From: Sphingobium quisquiliarum P25
GTDB lineage: Bacteria > Pseudomonadota > Alphaproteobacteria > Sphingomonadales > Sphingomonadaceae
Direction: 5' to 3'
Length of the DNA stretch: 64,000 nucleotides
Assembly: GCF_000445065.1 (NCBI RefSeq)
Contig: NZ_ATHO01000150.1
Location: forward strand, 1-64,000
The position numbers were made by a program, and so were the translations under genes. The notes beneath the pieces were generated by a model. That model saw only the letters and a list, made by a program, of their open reading frames with translations, had not been told where the DNA came from and ran no database searches. Of the stretch, positions 8,447 through 16,902 are shown piece after piece (within the stretch, counting starts at the first letter, position 1; each line of letters begins with the position of its first letter).

Positions 8447-11400
8447 TCAGCTTGCCACCAGCCTCAATCCCGACCGGCGGTTCTGGGCTCTGTAACCATC
8501 CGCCTTGGCATCCATCCTTTCGAATGAGTGGATGGTGAGGCCCGGCAGCAGGGCGATGGCGTCGACCTGATCCGCGCCGATCAGATAATCGTCGCCCAGG
8601 AACAGCTTCGCCGCACGACCACCCCGTACAGGCGCGCGCAGGAACACTTCGCTGCGTCCGCCGCGCGCGCGCGTCAGCAGTTGCGCCAGAGCATCCACCG
8701 CGCCCGGATCGCTGGCGTCGATCACCAGCTTCATCCGAGAGGCGCTGGCAAGCTGGTGGAAGGGTTCGACGCCCCTGATCGTCACGCGGGGCGTTTCCTC
8801 CCCCGGCAAGCGGTCCAGTTCCACCATCAGCAGCGCGCAGTCGCCTTCGCGCGCCATATCCTCGATGGCCTTGCACGCATCATCTTCGAAGCAGCTCGCC
8901 TGAAACTGGCCGCTGCTGTCGGAGAAGGTCGCGGCGGCATAACGCGCGCCGCGCCGGGTTTCGCGCCAGCGCACCTCTTCGACCATGGCCGCCATCACGG
9001 CGCTGGCGCGGCCGCCTTCCGCCACCGGCTCGGCACAGATCGCGCCATAGCTTTTCGCCCCCCGCGCTTCGGCAAGGTGACGATAGCGATCGACCGGGTG
9101 GGCGGAGAAATAGAAGCCGAACGCTTCCTTTTCCTGCGCCATGCGATCAGCGGTGGACCAGGTCTGATGCGGCGGAATGCGGACGTCGGCATGAGGCGTT
9201 TCGACATCGCCGAAAAGCCCGCCCTGCCCGCTTTCGCGCGCCTCGGCGGCGCTGGCCGCGACGCTCAATATCGTGTCGGCGGCGGCGTGGACGCCAGCGC
9301 GATCGGGGTGAATGCCGTCGAACGCGCCCGACGCGGCCAGGCTTTCCAGCTGCCGCCGGTTCAGAAGGCGCGGTTCGATGCGGTCGGCAAAATCGTCCAG
9401 CGACGTGAAAGGCCCGCCCATGTCCCGTTCGGCGACAAGCTGCTCCATCGCCTTTTCGCCCACGCCCTTAAGACCGCCCAGCGCGTAACGGACGGCAAAG
9501 CCAAGGCGCGGGTCGCCGCCTTCATGTTCGATCGCTTCGACCGAGAAATCGGCAAGGCTGCGGTTGATGTCGGGGGGCAGGCAGGTCAGCCCCATGCGCC
9601 GCATATCGTCAACGAAGACGGTGAGCTTGTCAGTCAGATGGATATCGAACGCCATCGACGCGGCATAGAATTCCGCCGGATAATGCGCTTTCAGCCATGC
9701 CGTCTGATAGGCGAGCAGGGCATAGGCGGCGGCGTGGGATTTGTTGAAGCCGTAGCCAGCGAACTTGTCGATCAAATCGAACAGTTCGTTGGCCTTGCCC
9801 GCCGAAATGTCGCTCCTGGCGCAGCCTTCAACGAAGCGGGCGCGCTGCGCGTCCATCTCCGCCTTGATCTTCTTGCCCATGGCGCGGCGCAAGAGGTCGG
9901 CGTCGCCAAGGCTGTAGCCCGCCAGGATCTGCGCGGCCTGCATCACCTGTTCCTGATAGACGAAGATGCCGTAGGTTTCTTCCAGGATGGGTTTCAGCAG
10001 GATGTGCGGATATTCAATCTGTTCCTGCCCGTTTTTGCGCCGCCCGAACATGGGGATGTTGTCCATCGGCCCCGGCCGGTAGAGCGAGACGAGCGCGATG
10101 ATGTCGGCGAAGTTGGTGGGGCGTACGGCGGCGAGCGTCTTGCGCATGCCTTCGGATTCCAGCTGGAACACGCCCACCGTATCGCCGCGTTGAAGCAGTT
10201 CATAGACGGCCGGATCATCCCAGCCGAGGCTGTCGAGATCTACGGTAACGCCCCGCCCGGCAAGCAACTGCACCGCCTTTTGCAGCACCGACAGCGTCTT
10301 GAGGCCAAGGAAGTCGAACTTCACCAGTCCCGCGCCCTCGACATATTTCATGTCGAACTGGGTGACCGGCATGTCCGACCGGGGGTCGCGATATAGCGGC
10401 ACAAGTTGCGAAAGCGGGCGATCGCCGATCACCACGCCAGCCGCGTGGGTGGAACTGTGACGCGGAAAGCCCTCCAGCTTCATCGCATAATCGATCAGGC
10501 GCTTGACCTGCCCGTCATTGTCATATTCCGCCCGGAATTCGGCCACGCCGTTCAGCGACCGCTCCAGCGTCCAGGGATCGGTCGGGTGGTTGGGCACCAG
10601 CTTGGCGAGGCGGTCGACCTGGCCATAGCTCATTTGCAGCACGCGGCCCGTGTCCTTGAGCACGGCGCGCGCCTTCAGCTTTCCGAAGGTGATGATCTGC
10701 GCGACGTGATCGGATCCATATTTCTGCTGCACATAGCGGATGACCTCGCCGCGCCGCGTTTCGCAAAAGTCGATGTCGAAGTCCGGCATCGAAACGCGCT
10801 CCGGATTGAGGAAGCGTTCGAACAGCAGCCCCAGTTGCAACGGATCGAGGTCAGTGATGGTAAGCGCCCAGGCGACGACCGATCCAGCGCCCGAACCGCG
10901 GCCGGGACCTACGGGAATGTCCTGCGCCTTGGCCCACTGAATGAAGTCGGCAACGATCAGGAAGTAGCCGGGAAAGCCCATCTGGACGATGATGTCGGTT
11001 TCGAACTTCAACCGCTCGAAATAGGGCTTGCGGCTTTCCTCGTCCCCTATGCCCTGCTTCTCCAGCCGCGCTTCCAGTCCCGCCATCGCCTGTTCGCGCA
11101 GCAGCCGCTCCTCCCCTTCGCGGTCGCCCGCAAGGCTGGGCAGGATCGGCTTGCGCTTGGGGGCGGCGACGGCGCAGCGCTGCGCGACCACCAGCGTGTT
11201 CGCCAGGGCTTCGGGCAGGTCCTCGAACAGGCGGCTCATTTCCGCAGCCGGTTTCATCCATGCGTGGGGGCAGCTTTTGCGCCGGTCCGCCGTTTCCACA
11301 TAAGCGCCGTCGGCGATGCACAGCATCACGTCATGCGCTTCATGGAAATGCGGTTCGGCAAAGCAGGTGGGGTTGGTCGCGACCAGCGGCAGGTCGCGAT

Positions 11401-11983
11401 CATAGGCCAGATCGATGAGGCCGGCCTCCGCCTTTTCCTCAATCGCGTCCGAGCGGCGGCAGATTTCAATATAGAGCCGGCCGGGGAAAAGCGCCTCCAG
11501 CCTTTCCGTATAGGCCAAGGCAGCGCCCGGCTGGTCTTCCGCGAACAGGCGGGCCACCGCCCCCTCGCCCCCGGCGGTCAGGGCAATCAGCCCATCCGTC
11601 CGCCCTTCCATCGCATCCAGGGTGACATGCGGCGCTTCGTCCACCGGCCGGTCGAGATGGGCCATGGACACAAGGGCGCACAGATTGTCGTAGCCCGCTT
11701 CATCCTGCGCATAGAGGGCGATCCAGTCATGCACCGCCGCCGCGTTGGCGGGCCGCCCCGGCCGCAGCACGCCCAGCATCGCGCCGATGATGGGCTGAAC
11801 CCCTTCGCTCTTGCAGGCGTCGGAAAAGGCCATCGAACCATAGAGGCCATTCCGGTCCGTTATGGCCGCAGCGGGGAAGCCCAGCGTGCGCGCCTGCTTC
11901 GCGATCTTCTTCGGCTCGATCGCGCCTTCCAGCATGGTGAAGGAGGAAAAGACGCGGAGGGGTACGAAACCGGCATGGGGCAT
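8447..11983 (-). CDS. dnaE: DNA polymerase III subunit alpha
   Basis: This is the replicative polymerase catalytic subunit. The N-terminal PHP domain begins FVPLRVFSSFTMLEGAI, and the palm carries the catalytic aspartates in MPDFDIDFCETRRGE. The fingers follow, then tandem HhH, OB-fold and C-terminal regions. The ATG at 11983 (MPHAGFVPLR) gives 1178 residues, a normal DnaE1 length; eight further in-frame residues upstream are unlikely to be translated. It lies near lolD-lolE on the same strand, a neighbourhood common in alphaproteobacteria, but a diguanylate cyclase gene on the other strand intervenes here. Confidence 0.97.
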   Translation of the reverse strand: MPHAGFVPLRVFSSFTMLEGAIEPKKIAKQARTLGFPAAAITDRNGLYGSMAFSDACKSEGVQPIIGAMLGVLRPGRPANAAAVHDWIALYAQDEAGYDNLCALVSMAHLDRPVDEAPHVTLDAMEGRTDGLIALTAGGEGAVARLFAEDQPGAALAYTERLEALFPGRLYIEICRRSDAIEEKAEAGLIDLAYDRDLPLVATNPTCFAEPHFHEAHDVMLCIADGAYVETADRRKSCPHAWMKPAAEMSRLFEDLPEALANTLVVAQRCAVAAPKRKPILPSLAGDREGEERLLREQAMAGLEARLEKQGIGDEESRKPYFERLKFETDIIVQMGFPGYFLIVADFIQWAKAQDIPVGPGRGSGAGSVVAWALTITDLDPLQLGLLFERFLNPERVSMPDFDIDFCETRRGEVIRYVQQKYGSDHVAQIITFGKLKARAVLKDTGRVLQMSYGQVDRLAKLVPNHPTDPWTLERSLNGVAEFRAEYDNDGQVKRLIDYAMKLEGFPRHSSTHAAGVVIGDRPLSQLVPLYRDPRSDMPVTQFDMKYVEGAGLVKFDFLGLKTLSVLQKAVQLLAGRGVTVDLDSLGWDDPAVYELLQRGDTVGVFQLESEGMRKTLAAVRPTNFADIIALVSLYRPGPMDNIPMFGRRKNGQEQIEYPHILLKPILEETYGIFVYQEQVMQAAQILAGYSLGDADLLRRAMGKKIKAEMDAQRARFVEGCARSDISAGKANELFDLIDKFAGYGFNKSHAAAYALLAYQTAWLKAHYPAEFYAASMAFDIHLTDKLTVFVDDMRRMGLTCLPPDINRSLADFSVEAIEHEGGDPRLGFAVRYALGGLKGVGEKAMEQLVAERDMGGPFTSLDDFADRIEPRLLNRRQLESLAASGAFDGIHPDRAGVHAAADTILSVAASAAEARESGQGGLFGDVETPHADVRIPPHQTWSTADRMAQEKEAFGFYFSAHPVDRYRHLAEARGAKSYGAICAEPVAEGGRASAVMAAMVEEVRWRETRRGARYAAATFSDSSGQFQASCFEDDACKAIEDMAREGDCALLMVELDRLPGEETPRVTIRGVEPFHQLASASRMKLVIDASDPGAVDALAQLLTRARGGRSEVFLRAPVRGGRAAKLFLGDDYLIGADQVDAIALLPGLTIHSFERMDAKADGYRAQNRRSGLRLVAS

Positions 11984-12130
11984 GGTGCCGTGATAGGCGC
12001 GGAACATGATTCGACGCCAGTCCCCGGCGACAGAAAAGCTGTGAGTAAGCGCCCGGCCAAGCCGCGCGGCGCATGAGCGTGAGGGACCGGCAGCCGCGCC
12101 CTTCCCCCTTCATGGTGCAATCGGTTAAGC

Positions 12131-12151
12131 AAGCCCAAACTTCTTGGGCTT
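12131..12151. promoter_or_regulatory. Perfect 8-bp palindrome in the leader of the diguanylate cyclase gene
   Basis: AAGCCCAA (12131-12138), a 5-nt spacer and TTGGGCTT (12144-12151) form a perfect inverted repeat that ends 11 bp before the cyclase ATG. It directly precedes the GAGGG ribosome-binding sequence. It could be a repressor operator in the 179-bp divergent dnaE/cyclase promoter region, or an mRNA hairpin affecting initiation. No U-run follows on either strand, so it is not a terminator. Confidence 0.4.
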
Positions 12152-12162
12152 AAGGCTGAGGG

Positions 12163-13971
12163 ATGCGTTTATCCACGATTACCAACTGGGCCTATGGCGC
12201 CACTGTCGCGCTGACGCTGGCGTCGGGCGCGACCATGCTGATGGCGTCCAGCGCCGAGCAGGCCGAACGCGCCGCCGTCCAGCAGCGCGCCACGCTGGAC
12301 CAGATGACCAGTGCGCTGCTGGAGGACAGCTATCGCCAGACCGAGCAGGCCCGCGCCTATGCCATTACGGGGGACCCCACCCATCTGATCGCCTACCGCC
12401 GGGACAAGGCCGCGCTCCGCTCCGTCGAGCAGCGCATCGCGAACTTCAAGGACGCCGGGGCGACGCCGGGCGAACTCAGTGCCCTGCAACAGGCGCTGCA
12501 TTGGGTAGACGGGCTGACTGAGGAGCAGGAGGCCGCCTTGTCCGCGGCGCAGGCGGGCAACGGCGATACCGCCCGCGCCATCCTGTTCGGCAATGAATAT
12601 GGGCGTGAGCTGGACAATGCGGCGGCTCAGGTCGCGAAGTTCCAATATATTCTGGACCAGCGCACCGAAGCGGCCGTTTCCCGCGCCACCGACGCCGCGC
12701 GCGAATGGCGGCGCATGTCGGAATTCATGCTGGGCGCGACGGCATTGCTGTTCCTGTGCGTGCTCTACTTCATCCTCAAGCAGCGCATCCTGCGCCCCGT
12801 CGTCCGGCTGAGCGATGTCGTGACGCGCCTTGCCGCCCATGATTTCGAGGCGATCCCGCCCGACTTCCCGCAGGTGGACGAAATCGGCGACATGGCGCAG
12901 GCCATCCGCATCTTCCGGGAAAACGGCCTGGAAAGGCAGCGGCTGGAGCAGGAACGCGACGCCGACCGGATCATGCGCGATCTGCTGTCGCGCATGACCC
13001 AGCGGCTCCAGGGCTGCGACAGCACCAGCGACCTTGTCGAAGTGGTCCGCCGTTTCGCGCCGGAGATCGCGACCGGCTTTGCGGGAAGGCTCTACATCCA
13101 TGACGCCCGGCGCAACGCCATGCGGCAGGCCTGCGAATGGCTGTCCCCCGCTGCGTCGGCCCTGGAATTTTCGCCCGGAGCCTGCTGGGCGCTGCGCCGT
13201 GGCCAGTTGCACAAGCCCAGCGGCGAGATGATCGACATTCCCTGCGAGCATCTGGGCGAAGGGATGACCCGGCCGACCATCTGCGTTCCCCTGTCCGTTC
13301 AGGGGGAAAGCATCGGGCTGCTCTATTTCGAGGAACCGGCGAGCGTCCTGCCCGCGCAACGGGAACGGGCCGAGAAATATCTGGAGATGCTGGCCGAGAA
13401 TATCGGGCTTGCGCTCGCCAACCTGCGGCTGCGCGATGCGTTGCGCGAAATGGCGATGGTCGACGCGCTCACCGGCCTGTCGAACCGGCGGCGGTTCGAT
13501 ACGGCGCTGGCCGATGAGACCATGCGGGCGGAGCGCAACAAGTCGCCCCTCGCCTGCCTGATGGTCGATATCGACCATTTCAAGCGGTTCAACGACAGCC
13601 ATGGCCATGACGCGGGCGACGCGGTGCTGCGCGCGGTGGGCGGCGTGCTGAACGATGCCCTGCGCGAGGATGGATATGCCTTCCGCCTGGGCGGGGAGGA
13701 GTTCGTGCTGCTGATGCCCGGCTTCAACCTGGAGCAGGCGATGGCGCGGGCGCGGCAGGTGCAGGAGCATATCCGCAAGCTGCGCGTCGAGCATCGGCGG
13801 CAGGAAGTCGGCCCGGTGACCGCCTCCTTCGGGCTTGCGGTCTTCCCCGACCATGGCCGCGCGGAAACATTGGTGCAGACCGCCGACGCCGCCCTGCTGC
13901 GCGCCAAGGCGCAGGGCCGCGACCAGATCGTCGTCGCGGCGGTCAGGGACGGGGCGTCAGCCCTGGCCTGA
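12163..13971 (+). CDS. Membrane sensor diguanylate cyclase (HAMP-GAF-GGDEF)
   Basis: This 602-residue c-di-GMP synthase starts at the ATG 12163. Domain order: N-terminal membrane helix (about 7-27), periplasmic helical sensor (about 30-187), second membrane helix (about 188-207), HAMP ([15 protein letters not shown] onwards), GAF-like domain (about 265-430) and a C-terminal GGDEF domain. The last shows [31 protein letters not shown] and the active-site GGEEF near 511. The canonical RxxD inhibitory site is not intact (REDG at the expected spacing), so product inhibition may be weak. Its 3' end overlaps the convergent lolD gene by 15 bp. Confidence 0.92.
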   Translation: MRLSTITNWAYGATVALTLASGATMLMASSAEQAERAAVQQRATLDQMTSALLEDSYRQTEQARAYAITGDPTHLIAYRRDKAALRSVEQRIANFKDAGATPGELSALQQALHWVDGLTEEQEAALSAAQAGNGDTARAILFGNEYGRELDNAAAQVAKFQYILDQRTEAAVSRATDAAREWRRMSEFMLGATALLFLCVLYFILKQRILRPVVRLSDVVTRLAAHDFEAIPPDFPQVDEIGDMAQAIRIFRENGLERQRLEQERDADRIMRDLLSRMTQRLQGCDSTSDLVEVVRRFAPEIATGFAGRLYIHDARRNAMRQACEWLSPAASALEFSPGACWALRRGQLHKPSGEMIDIPCEHLGEGMTRPTICVPLSVQGESIGLLYFEEPASVLPAQRERAEKYLEMLAENIGLALANLRLRDALREMAMVDALTGLSNRRRFDTALADETMRAERNKSPLACLMVDIDHFKRFNDSHGHDAGDAVLRAVGGVLNDALREDGYAFRLGGEEFVLLMPGFNLEQAMARARQVQEHIRKLRVEHRRQEVGPVTASFGLAVFPDHGRAETLVQTADAALLRAKAQGRDQIVVAAVRDGASALA

Positions 13972-14646
13972 TCCATCCTCCAGCAGGCCCTCGTGCAGCC
14001 GCACGACGCGGTCCATCTTTTCCGCGAGCCGTTCATTATGCGTCGCGACGAGGGCCGCCGAGCCTTCTTCGCGCACGAGGCGGAGGAATTCGGCCAGCAC
14101 GATGTCGGCGGTGCGTTCGTCCAGATTGCCGGTCGGCTCGTCCGCCAGCACCAGTGCGGGGCGGTTGGCGAGCGCGCGGGCGACGGCGACGCGCTGCTGC
14201 TCGCCTCCCGACAACTGACTTGGACGGTGGTCCAGCCGGTGGCCAAGGCCGAGCGAGGTCAGGAGCGATTCCGCGCGCGCCCGCGCTTCATCCATGGTCC
14301 GGTCGCGAATGACCTGCGGCAGGATGACATTTTCGGCCGCGTTGAAGTCGGGCAGCAGGTGATGGAACTGATAGACGAAGCCCAGCGCATCCCGCCGCAA
14401 CCGGGTGCGGCCGTCATTATCCAGCCTGGCCGCTTCCTCTCCATCGATGCGGATCGACCCGTCGAAGCCGCCTTCCAGCAGCCCCACCGCCTGGAGCAAC
14501 GTGGACTTGCCCGACCCGGAAGGGCCGAGCAGCGCAACGATCTCTCCCTGCGCGATGTTAAGATCGATGCCCCGCAGCACGTCGATGGTGACGCCGCCCT
14601 GGGTGAAGCTGCGCCGCAGCCCCGCGACCTTCAAAATGTCATTCAT
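13957..14646 (-). CDS. lolD: Lipoprotein-releasing ABC transporter ATP-binding protein
   Basis: This 229-residue ATPase powers release of lipoproteins from the inner membrane to the periplasmic carrier LolA. It has Walker [10 protein letters not shown], signature [15 protein letters not shown] and Walker [14 protein letters not shown], with LolD-type sequence around the Q-loop ([16 protein letters not shown]). It overlaps the permease gene by 8 bp, so the two are co-translated. MacB/FtsE-like ATPases share these motifs; the permease partner supports Lol. Confidence 0.92.
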   Translation of the reverse strand: MNDILKVAGLRRSFTQGGVTIDVLRGIDLNIAQGEIVALLGPSGSGKSTLLQAVGLLEGGFDGSIRIDGEEAARLDNDGRTRLRRDALGFVYQFHHLLPDFNAAENVILPQVIRDRTMDEARARAESLLTSLGLGHRLDHRPSQLSGGEQQRVAVARALANRPALVLADEPTGNLDERTADIVLAEFLRLVREEGSAALVATHNERLAEKMDRVVRLHEGLLEDGSGQG

Positions 14647-15889
14647 AGCGCAGCACCTGCACAGGATCGGTATTGGCGGCTTTGAAGGCCGGATAGAGCG
14701 TGGCGAGGAAGCTGAAGATCAGCGCCATCAGGCAGATGATGGCAATCTCCACCGGGTCCGGCTTGGCGGGAAGTTCCGTCAGGAATCGGATCGAGGGGTC
14801 CCAGAGATTCTGGCCGGTCAGGAACTGGATCGCGTTCACCACGCTCTGCCGGAAGAAGAGGAAGGTGAAGCCAAGCACCATGCCCGCCGCCATGCCGAGC
14901 GACCCGATGGTGACGCCCACCGTCATGAAGATCTTGACCAGCCCCGCCCGGCTCGCGCCCATCGTGCGCAAAATGGCTATGTCACGCGTCTTGGCACGGA
15001 CCAGCATGATCAGCGACGACAATATGTTGAACACCGCCACCAGAACGATGATCGAGAGCACCACGAACATCGCGACCCGCTCGACCGCGAGCGCTTCGAA
15101 CAGCGATGCGTTCATCTGCCGCCAGTCGGTGACGACCGCGCGTCCGGCGACCTTGGCGGCCAGCGGCTGGAGGATCGCGCCGACCTTGTCCGCATCGACC
15201 GTCTCCACCTCTATCATCCCCACGACATCGCCGAGCAGCAGCAGCGTCTGCGCGTCCTCCATGGGCATGACGACGAACGCCTTGTCATAGTCATAGACGC
15301 CCACTTCGAAGATCGCCGCGACCTGATAGGCGACCTGGCGCGGCACCGTACCGAAGGGGGTGGACCGTCCCGCCGGATTGATGATGGTCAGGCTGTCGCC
15401 GAGCTGGACACCCAGATTTTCGGCGAGGCGCGATCCGATGGCCACCTTCCCGCCATTGGGCGTCAGGTCATCGAGGCTGCCGGCCAGCACCTTGCCCTTG
15501 AGCGTCGCATTGCTGCGGATGTCCCTTACGGTCATGCCGCGCACCAGCACCGCTTCGACCCGGCCCTGGAAGCTGCCCAGCAGCGGCTGTTCGATCAGCG
15601 GCGTCGCGCTGGTGACGCCGGGCGTCGCCTGCGCTTCCTTCAGCACGGCCCGCCAGTCGGGCAGGCGGCCGCCATAGCCCTGGACCACGGCATGGCCGTT
15701 CAAGCCGACGATCTTGTCGAACAGTTCGGCGCGAAAGCCGTTCATGACGCTCATCACGATGATGAGCGCGGCGACGCCAAGCATCACGGCGGCCAGGCTG
15801 ATCCCAGCGACAAGGAAGATGAAGCCTTCGCCTTTGCCGGGCAGCAGATAGCGCTTGGCGATCATGCGTTCATAGCGAGATAATATCAT
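14639..15889 (-). CDS. lolE: Lipoprotein-releasing system permease, LolC/LolE family
   Basis: This 416-residue permease has a membrane helix near the N-terminus ([20 protein letters not shown]), a large periplasmic MacB-like domain and three C-terminal helices typical of the FtsX fold. The opening [18 protein letters not shown] is characteristic of LolC/E. Alphaproteobacteria commonly carry a single LolC/E-type permease, and only one occurs here, so assigning C versus E by name is arbitrary. It is the first gene of the lolE-lolD unit; its promoter must lie in the gene-free stretch beyond 15889. Confidence 0.9.
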   Translation of the reverse strand: MILSRYERMIAKRYLLPGKGEGFIFLVAGISLAAVMLGVAALIIVMSVMNGFRAELFDKIVGLNGHAVVQGYGGRLPDWRAVLKEAQATPGVTSATPLIEQPLLGSFQGRVEAVLVRGMTVRDIRSNATLKGKVLAGSLDDLTPNGGKVAIGSRLAENLGVQLGDSLTIINPAGRSTPFGTVPRQVAYQVAAIFEVGVYDYDKAFVVMPMEDAQTLLLLGDVVGMIEVETVDADKVGAILQPLAAKVAGRAVVTDWRQMNASLFEALAVERVAMFVVLSIIVLVAVFNILSSLIMLVRAKTRDIAILRTMGASRAGLVKIFMTVGVTIGSLGMAAGMVLGFTFLFFRQSVVNAIQFLTGQNLWDPSIRFLTELPAKPDPVEIAIICLMALIFSFLATLYPAFKAANTDPVQVLRYE

Positions 15890-16000
15890 GTGGCGCGAAC
15901 GGCCCCTTGAGGAAGGATGTGCCCTGCCCGTCTAGCAGGGTATCGGGTAACGGCAAGCGCCACGGATTGTTGCAAGTCAGCCACAGGGCCGTGAGGAAAA
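15890..16000. other. Leader/promoter region of lolE-lolD with a hairpin
   Basis: The 471 bp from 15890 to 16360 hold no convincing gene. This first part must contain the lolE promoter on the minus strand. A perfect hairpin CCCTGC/GCAGGG (15922-15940, 7-nt loop) lies 33 bp before the lolE start. A minus-strand open frame crossing 15886-16224 has no family features and runs over the hairpin array, so I do not call it. Confidence 0.4.
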
Positions 16001-16205
16001 TGGCTGCGGCCGGAAATAGCCCGTGACAGCGGGCTGCTGGAGCCATAGCAAGTTTGTCGAAGCACAGGTAAAAATGGCCGTGGTTCAGGGATACTGCATC
16101 CCGCTTTGAGCTTAGGGGGCTGAAAAGCGGTTGAGGCAGACCAAGGGGGAGACGAGCAATCGTCCATCAGTGCCCGGATCGTGAAAACACGGTCCGGGCA
16201 CTTTT
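16001..16205 (+). ncRNA. Candidate structured small RNA ending in a strong terminator
   Basis: This orphan region carries consecutive perfect hairpins on the plus strand. They are TGGCT/AGCCA (16001-16045) enclosing AGCCCG/CGGGCT (16018-16035), GGGAT/ATCCC (16088-16102), CCGCTTT/AAAGCGG (16101-16130, sharing bases with the previous one), and GACGA-GCAA-TCGTC (16151-16164) with a GNRA tetraloop. Then comes the terminator stem 16169-16202 followed by Ts. No plus-strand gene ends here to need that terminator. I recognise no Rfam family; RNase P, tmRNA and SRP signatures are absent. The 5' end is uncertain. Confidence 0.4.
16169..16205 (+). terminator. Strong intrinsic terminator without an upstream protein gene
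   Basis: AGTGCCCGGA (16169-16178) pairs perfectly with TCCGGGCACT (16193-16202). An inner CGTG-AAAA-CACG stem-loop sits inside, and a T-run ends at 16205. The polarity is plus strand, because the minus-strand side has no U-run. It insulates the downstream hsp20 promoter and ends the candidate RNA. Confidence 0.8.
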
Positions 16206-16235
16206 GATTCCAGTGGCATTGCATGCGTGCATCAT

Positions 16236-16264
16236 CTTGAATCCCGAAAATCGCTCAACCATAT
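16236..16264 (+). promoter_or_regulatory. RpoH (sigma-32)-type heat-shock promoter of hsp20
   Basis: CTTGAA (16236-16241), a 17-bp spacer and CCATAT (16259-16264) match the alphaproteobacterial RpoH pattern of a CTTG-type -35 and a CCATAT-type -10. Transcription would start near 16271, giving a leader of about 90 nt that contains the thermometer hairpins. Matches to consensus are seen directly; sigma specificity is inferred. Confidence 0.65.
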
Positions 16265-16270
16265 CCGCGT

Positions 16271-16360
16271 GGCACGGCCGCCGCATGGGGCCGGGCATCG
16301 TATCGCCGGATGCCTTTTCGGGTCCGGCATGTTCATTTTGCTCTGTCGGAGATGATGACA
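16271..16360 (+). promoter_or_regulatory. ROSE-like RNA thermometer in the hsp20 5' UTR
   Basis: The leader folds into successive hairpins: CGGCC/GGCCG (16275-16293), GGCATC/GATGCC (16294-16314), and a final short stem CUCU-GUC-GGAG (16341-16351). The last one sequesters the Shine-Dalgarno GGAG ten bases before the ATG. The 5' arm is preceded by UUG, giving the UUGCU that characterises ROSE elements opposite the SD. Leader length, position before an IbpA-type hsp20 and the weak SD-masking stem all fit ROSE elements, which melt on heat shock to allow translation. Confidence 0.65.
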
Positions 16361-16825
16361 ATGCGTGGATTTGACCTGACCCCCTATCGCCGCTCGACCG
16401 TTGGTTTCGATCGCCTTTTCGACCTGATCGAAAATAATACGAGGTTGCAGCAGAGCGACAATTACCCCCCGTTCAATATCGAACGCCTGTCCGAGGATCG
16501 CTATCGCGTGACGCTGGCCGTCGCTGGCTTCCGCCCGGATGAGATCGACATCACCGCCCAGCAGAACCTGTTGCAGGTGATCGGCCGCAAGGATGAGTCC
16601 GCATCCAATGACCGCAGCAAGTTCCTGCATGTCGGCATCGCCAACCGCAGTTTCGAACGCCGCTTCGAACTGGCCGACTTCGTGCGGGTGGAAAAGGCCG
16701 ACCTTGCCGATGGGCTGCTGACGATCGAACTGGTCCGCGAAGTCCCCGAAGCGATGAAGCCGAAGAAGATCGCCATCAATGGCGGCCAGATCGTCGACAT
16801 CAGCAAGGATCGCGACGCCGCCTGA
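16361..16825 (+). CDS. Small heat-shock protein, Hsp20/IbpA family
   Basis: This 154-residue ATP-independent chaperone binds unfolding proteins. It starts MRGFDLTPYRRSTVGFDRLF, the IbpA-type N-terminus, followed by an alpha-crystallin domain: YRVTLAVAGFRPDEIDI, then FERRFELADFVRVEKADLADGLLTIEL. I choose the ATG at 16361 because GGAG at 16348-16351 is correctly spaced; the in-frame ATGs at 16352 and 16355 overlap or crowd that site. Expression is probably controlled twice, by an RpoH-type promoter and a ROSE-like leader. A terminator follows 30 bp after the stop. Confidence 0.93.
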   Translation: MRGFDLTPYRRSTVGFDRLFDLIENNTRLQQSDNYPPFNIERLSEDRYRVTLAVAGFRPDEIDITAQQNLLQVIGRKDESASNDRSKFLHVGIANRSFERRFELADFVRVEKADLADGLLTIELVREVPEAMKPKKIAINGGQIVDISKDRDAA

Positions 16826-16854
16826 TCAGGCTGGCAAAGGACGGAAATGATGCG

Positions 16855-16883
16855 GGGCGCGGTCGCAAGGCCGCGCCCTTTTT
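16855..16883 (+). terminator. Intrinsic terminator of hsp20
   Basis: GGGCGCGG (16855-16862) pairs with CCGCGCCC (16871-16878) around an 8-nt loop and is followed by TTTTT. It is plus-strand oriented and lies between hsp20 and the convergent kup gene. Confidence 0.85.
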
Positions 16884-16902
16884 GCGCCGGGCAAGCTCAA
16901 GC

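Noticed and set aside
8528-12076. Two very long plus-strand frames opposite dnaE
   Set aside because: Antisense shadows of dnaE; no family sequence or ribosome-binding site, and dnaE is complete on the minus strand.
15886-16224. Minus-strand open frame over the hairpin array upstream of lolE
   Set aside because: Low-complexity translation without homology features; it crosses the terminator and candidate RNA.
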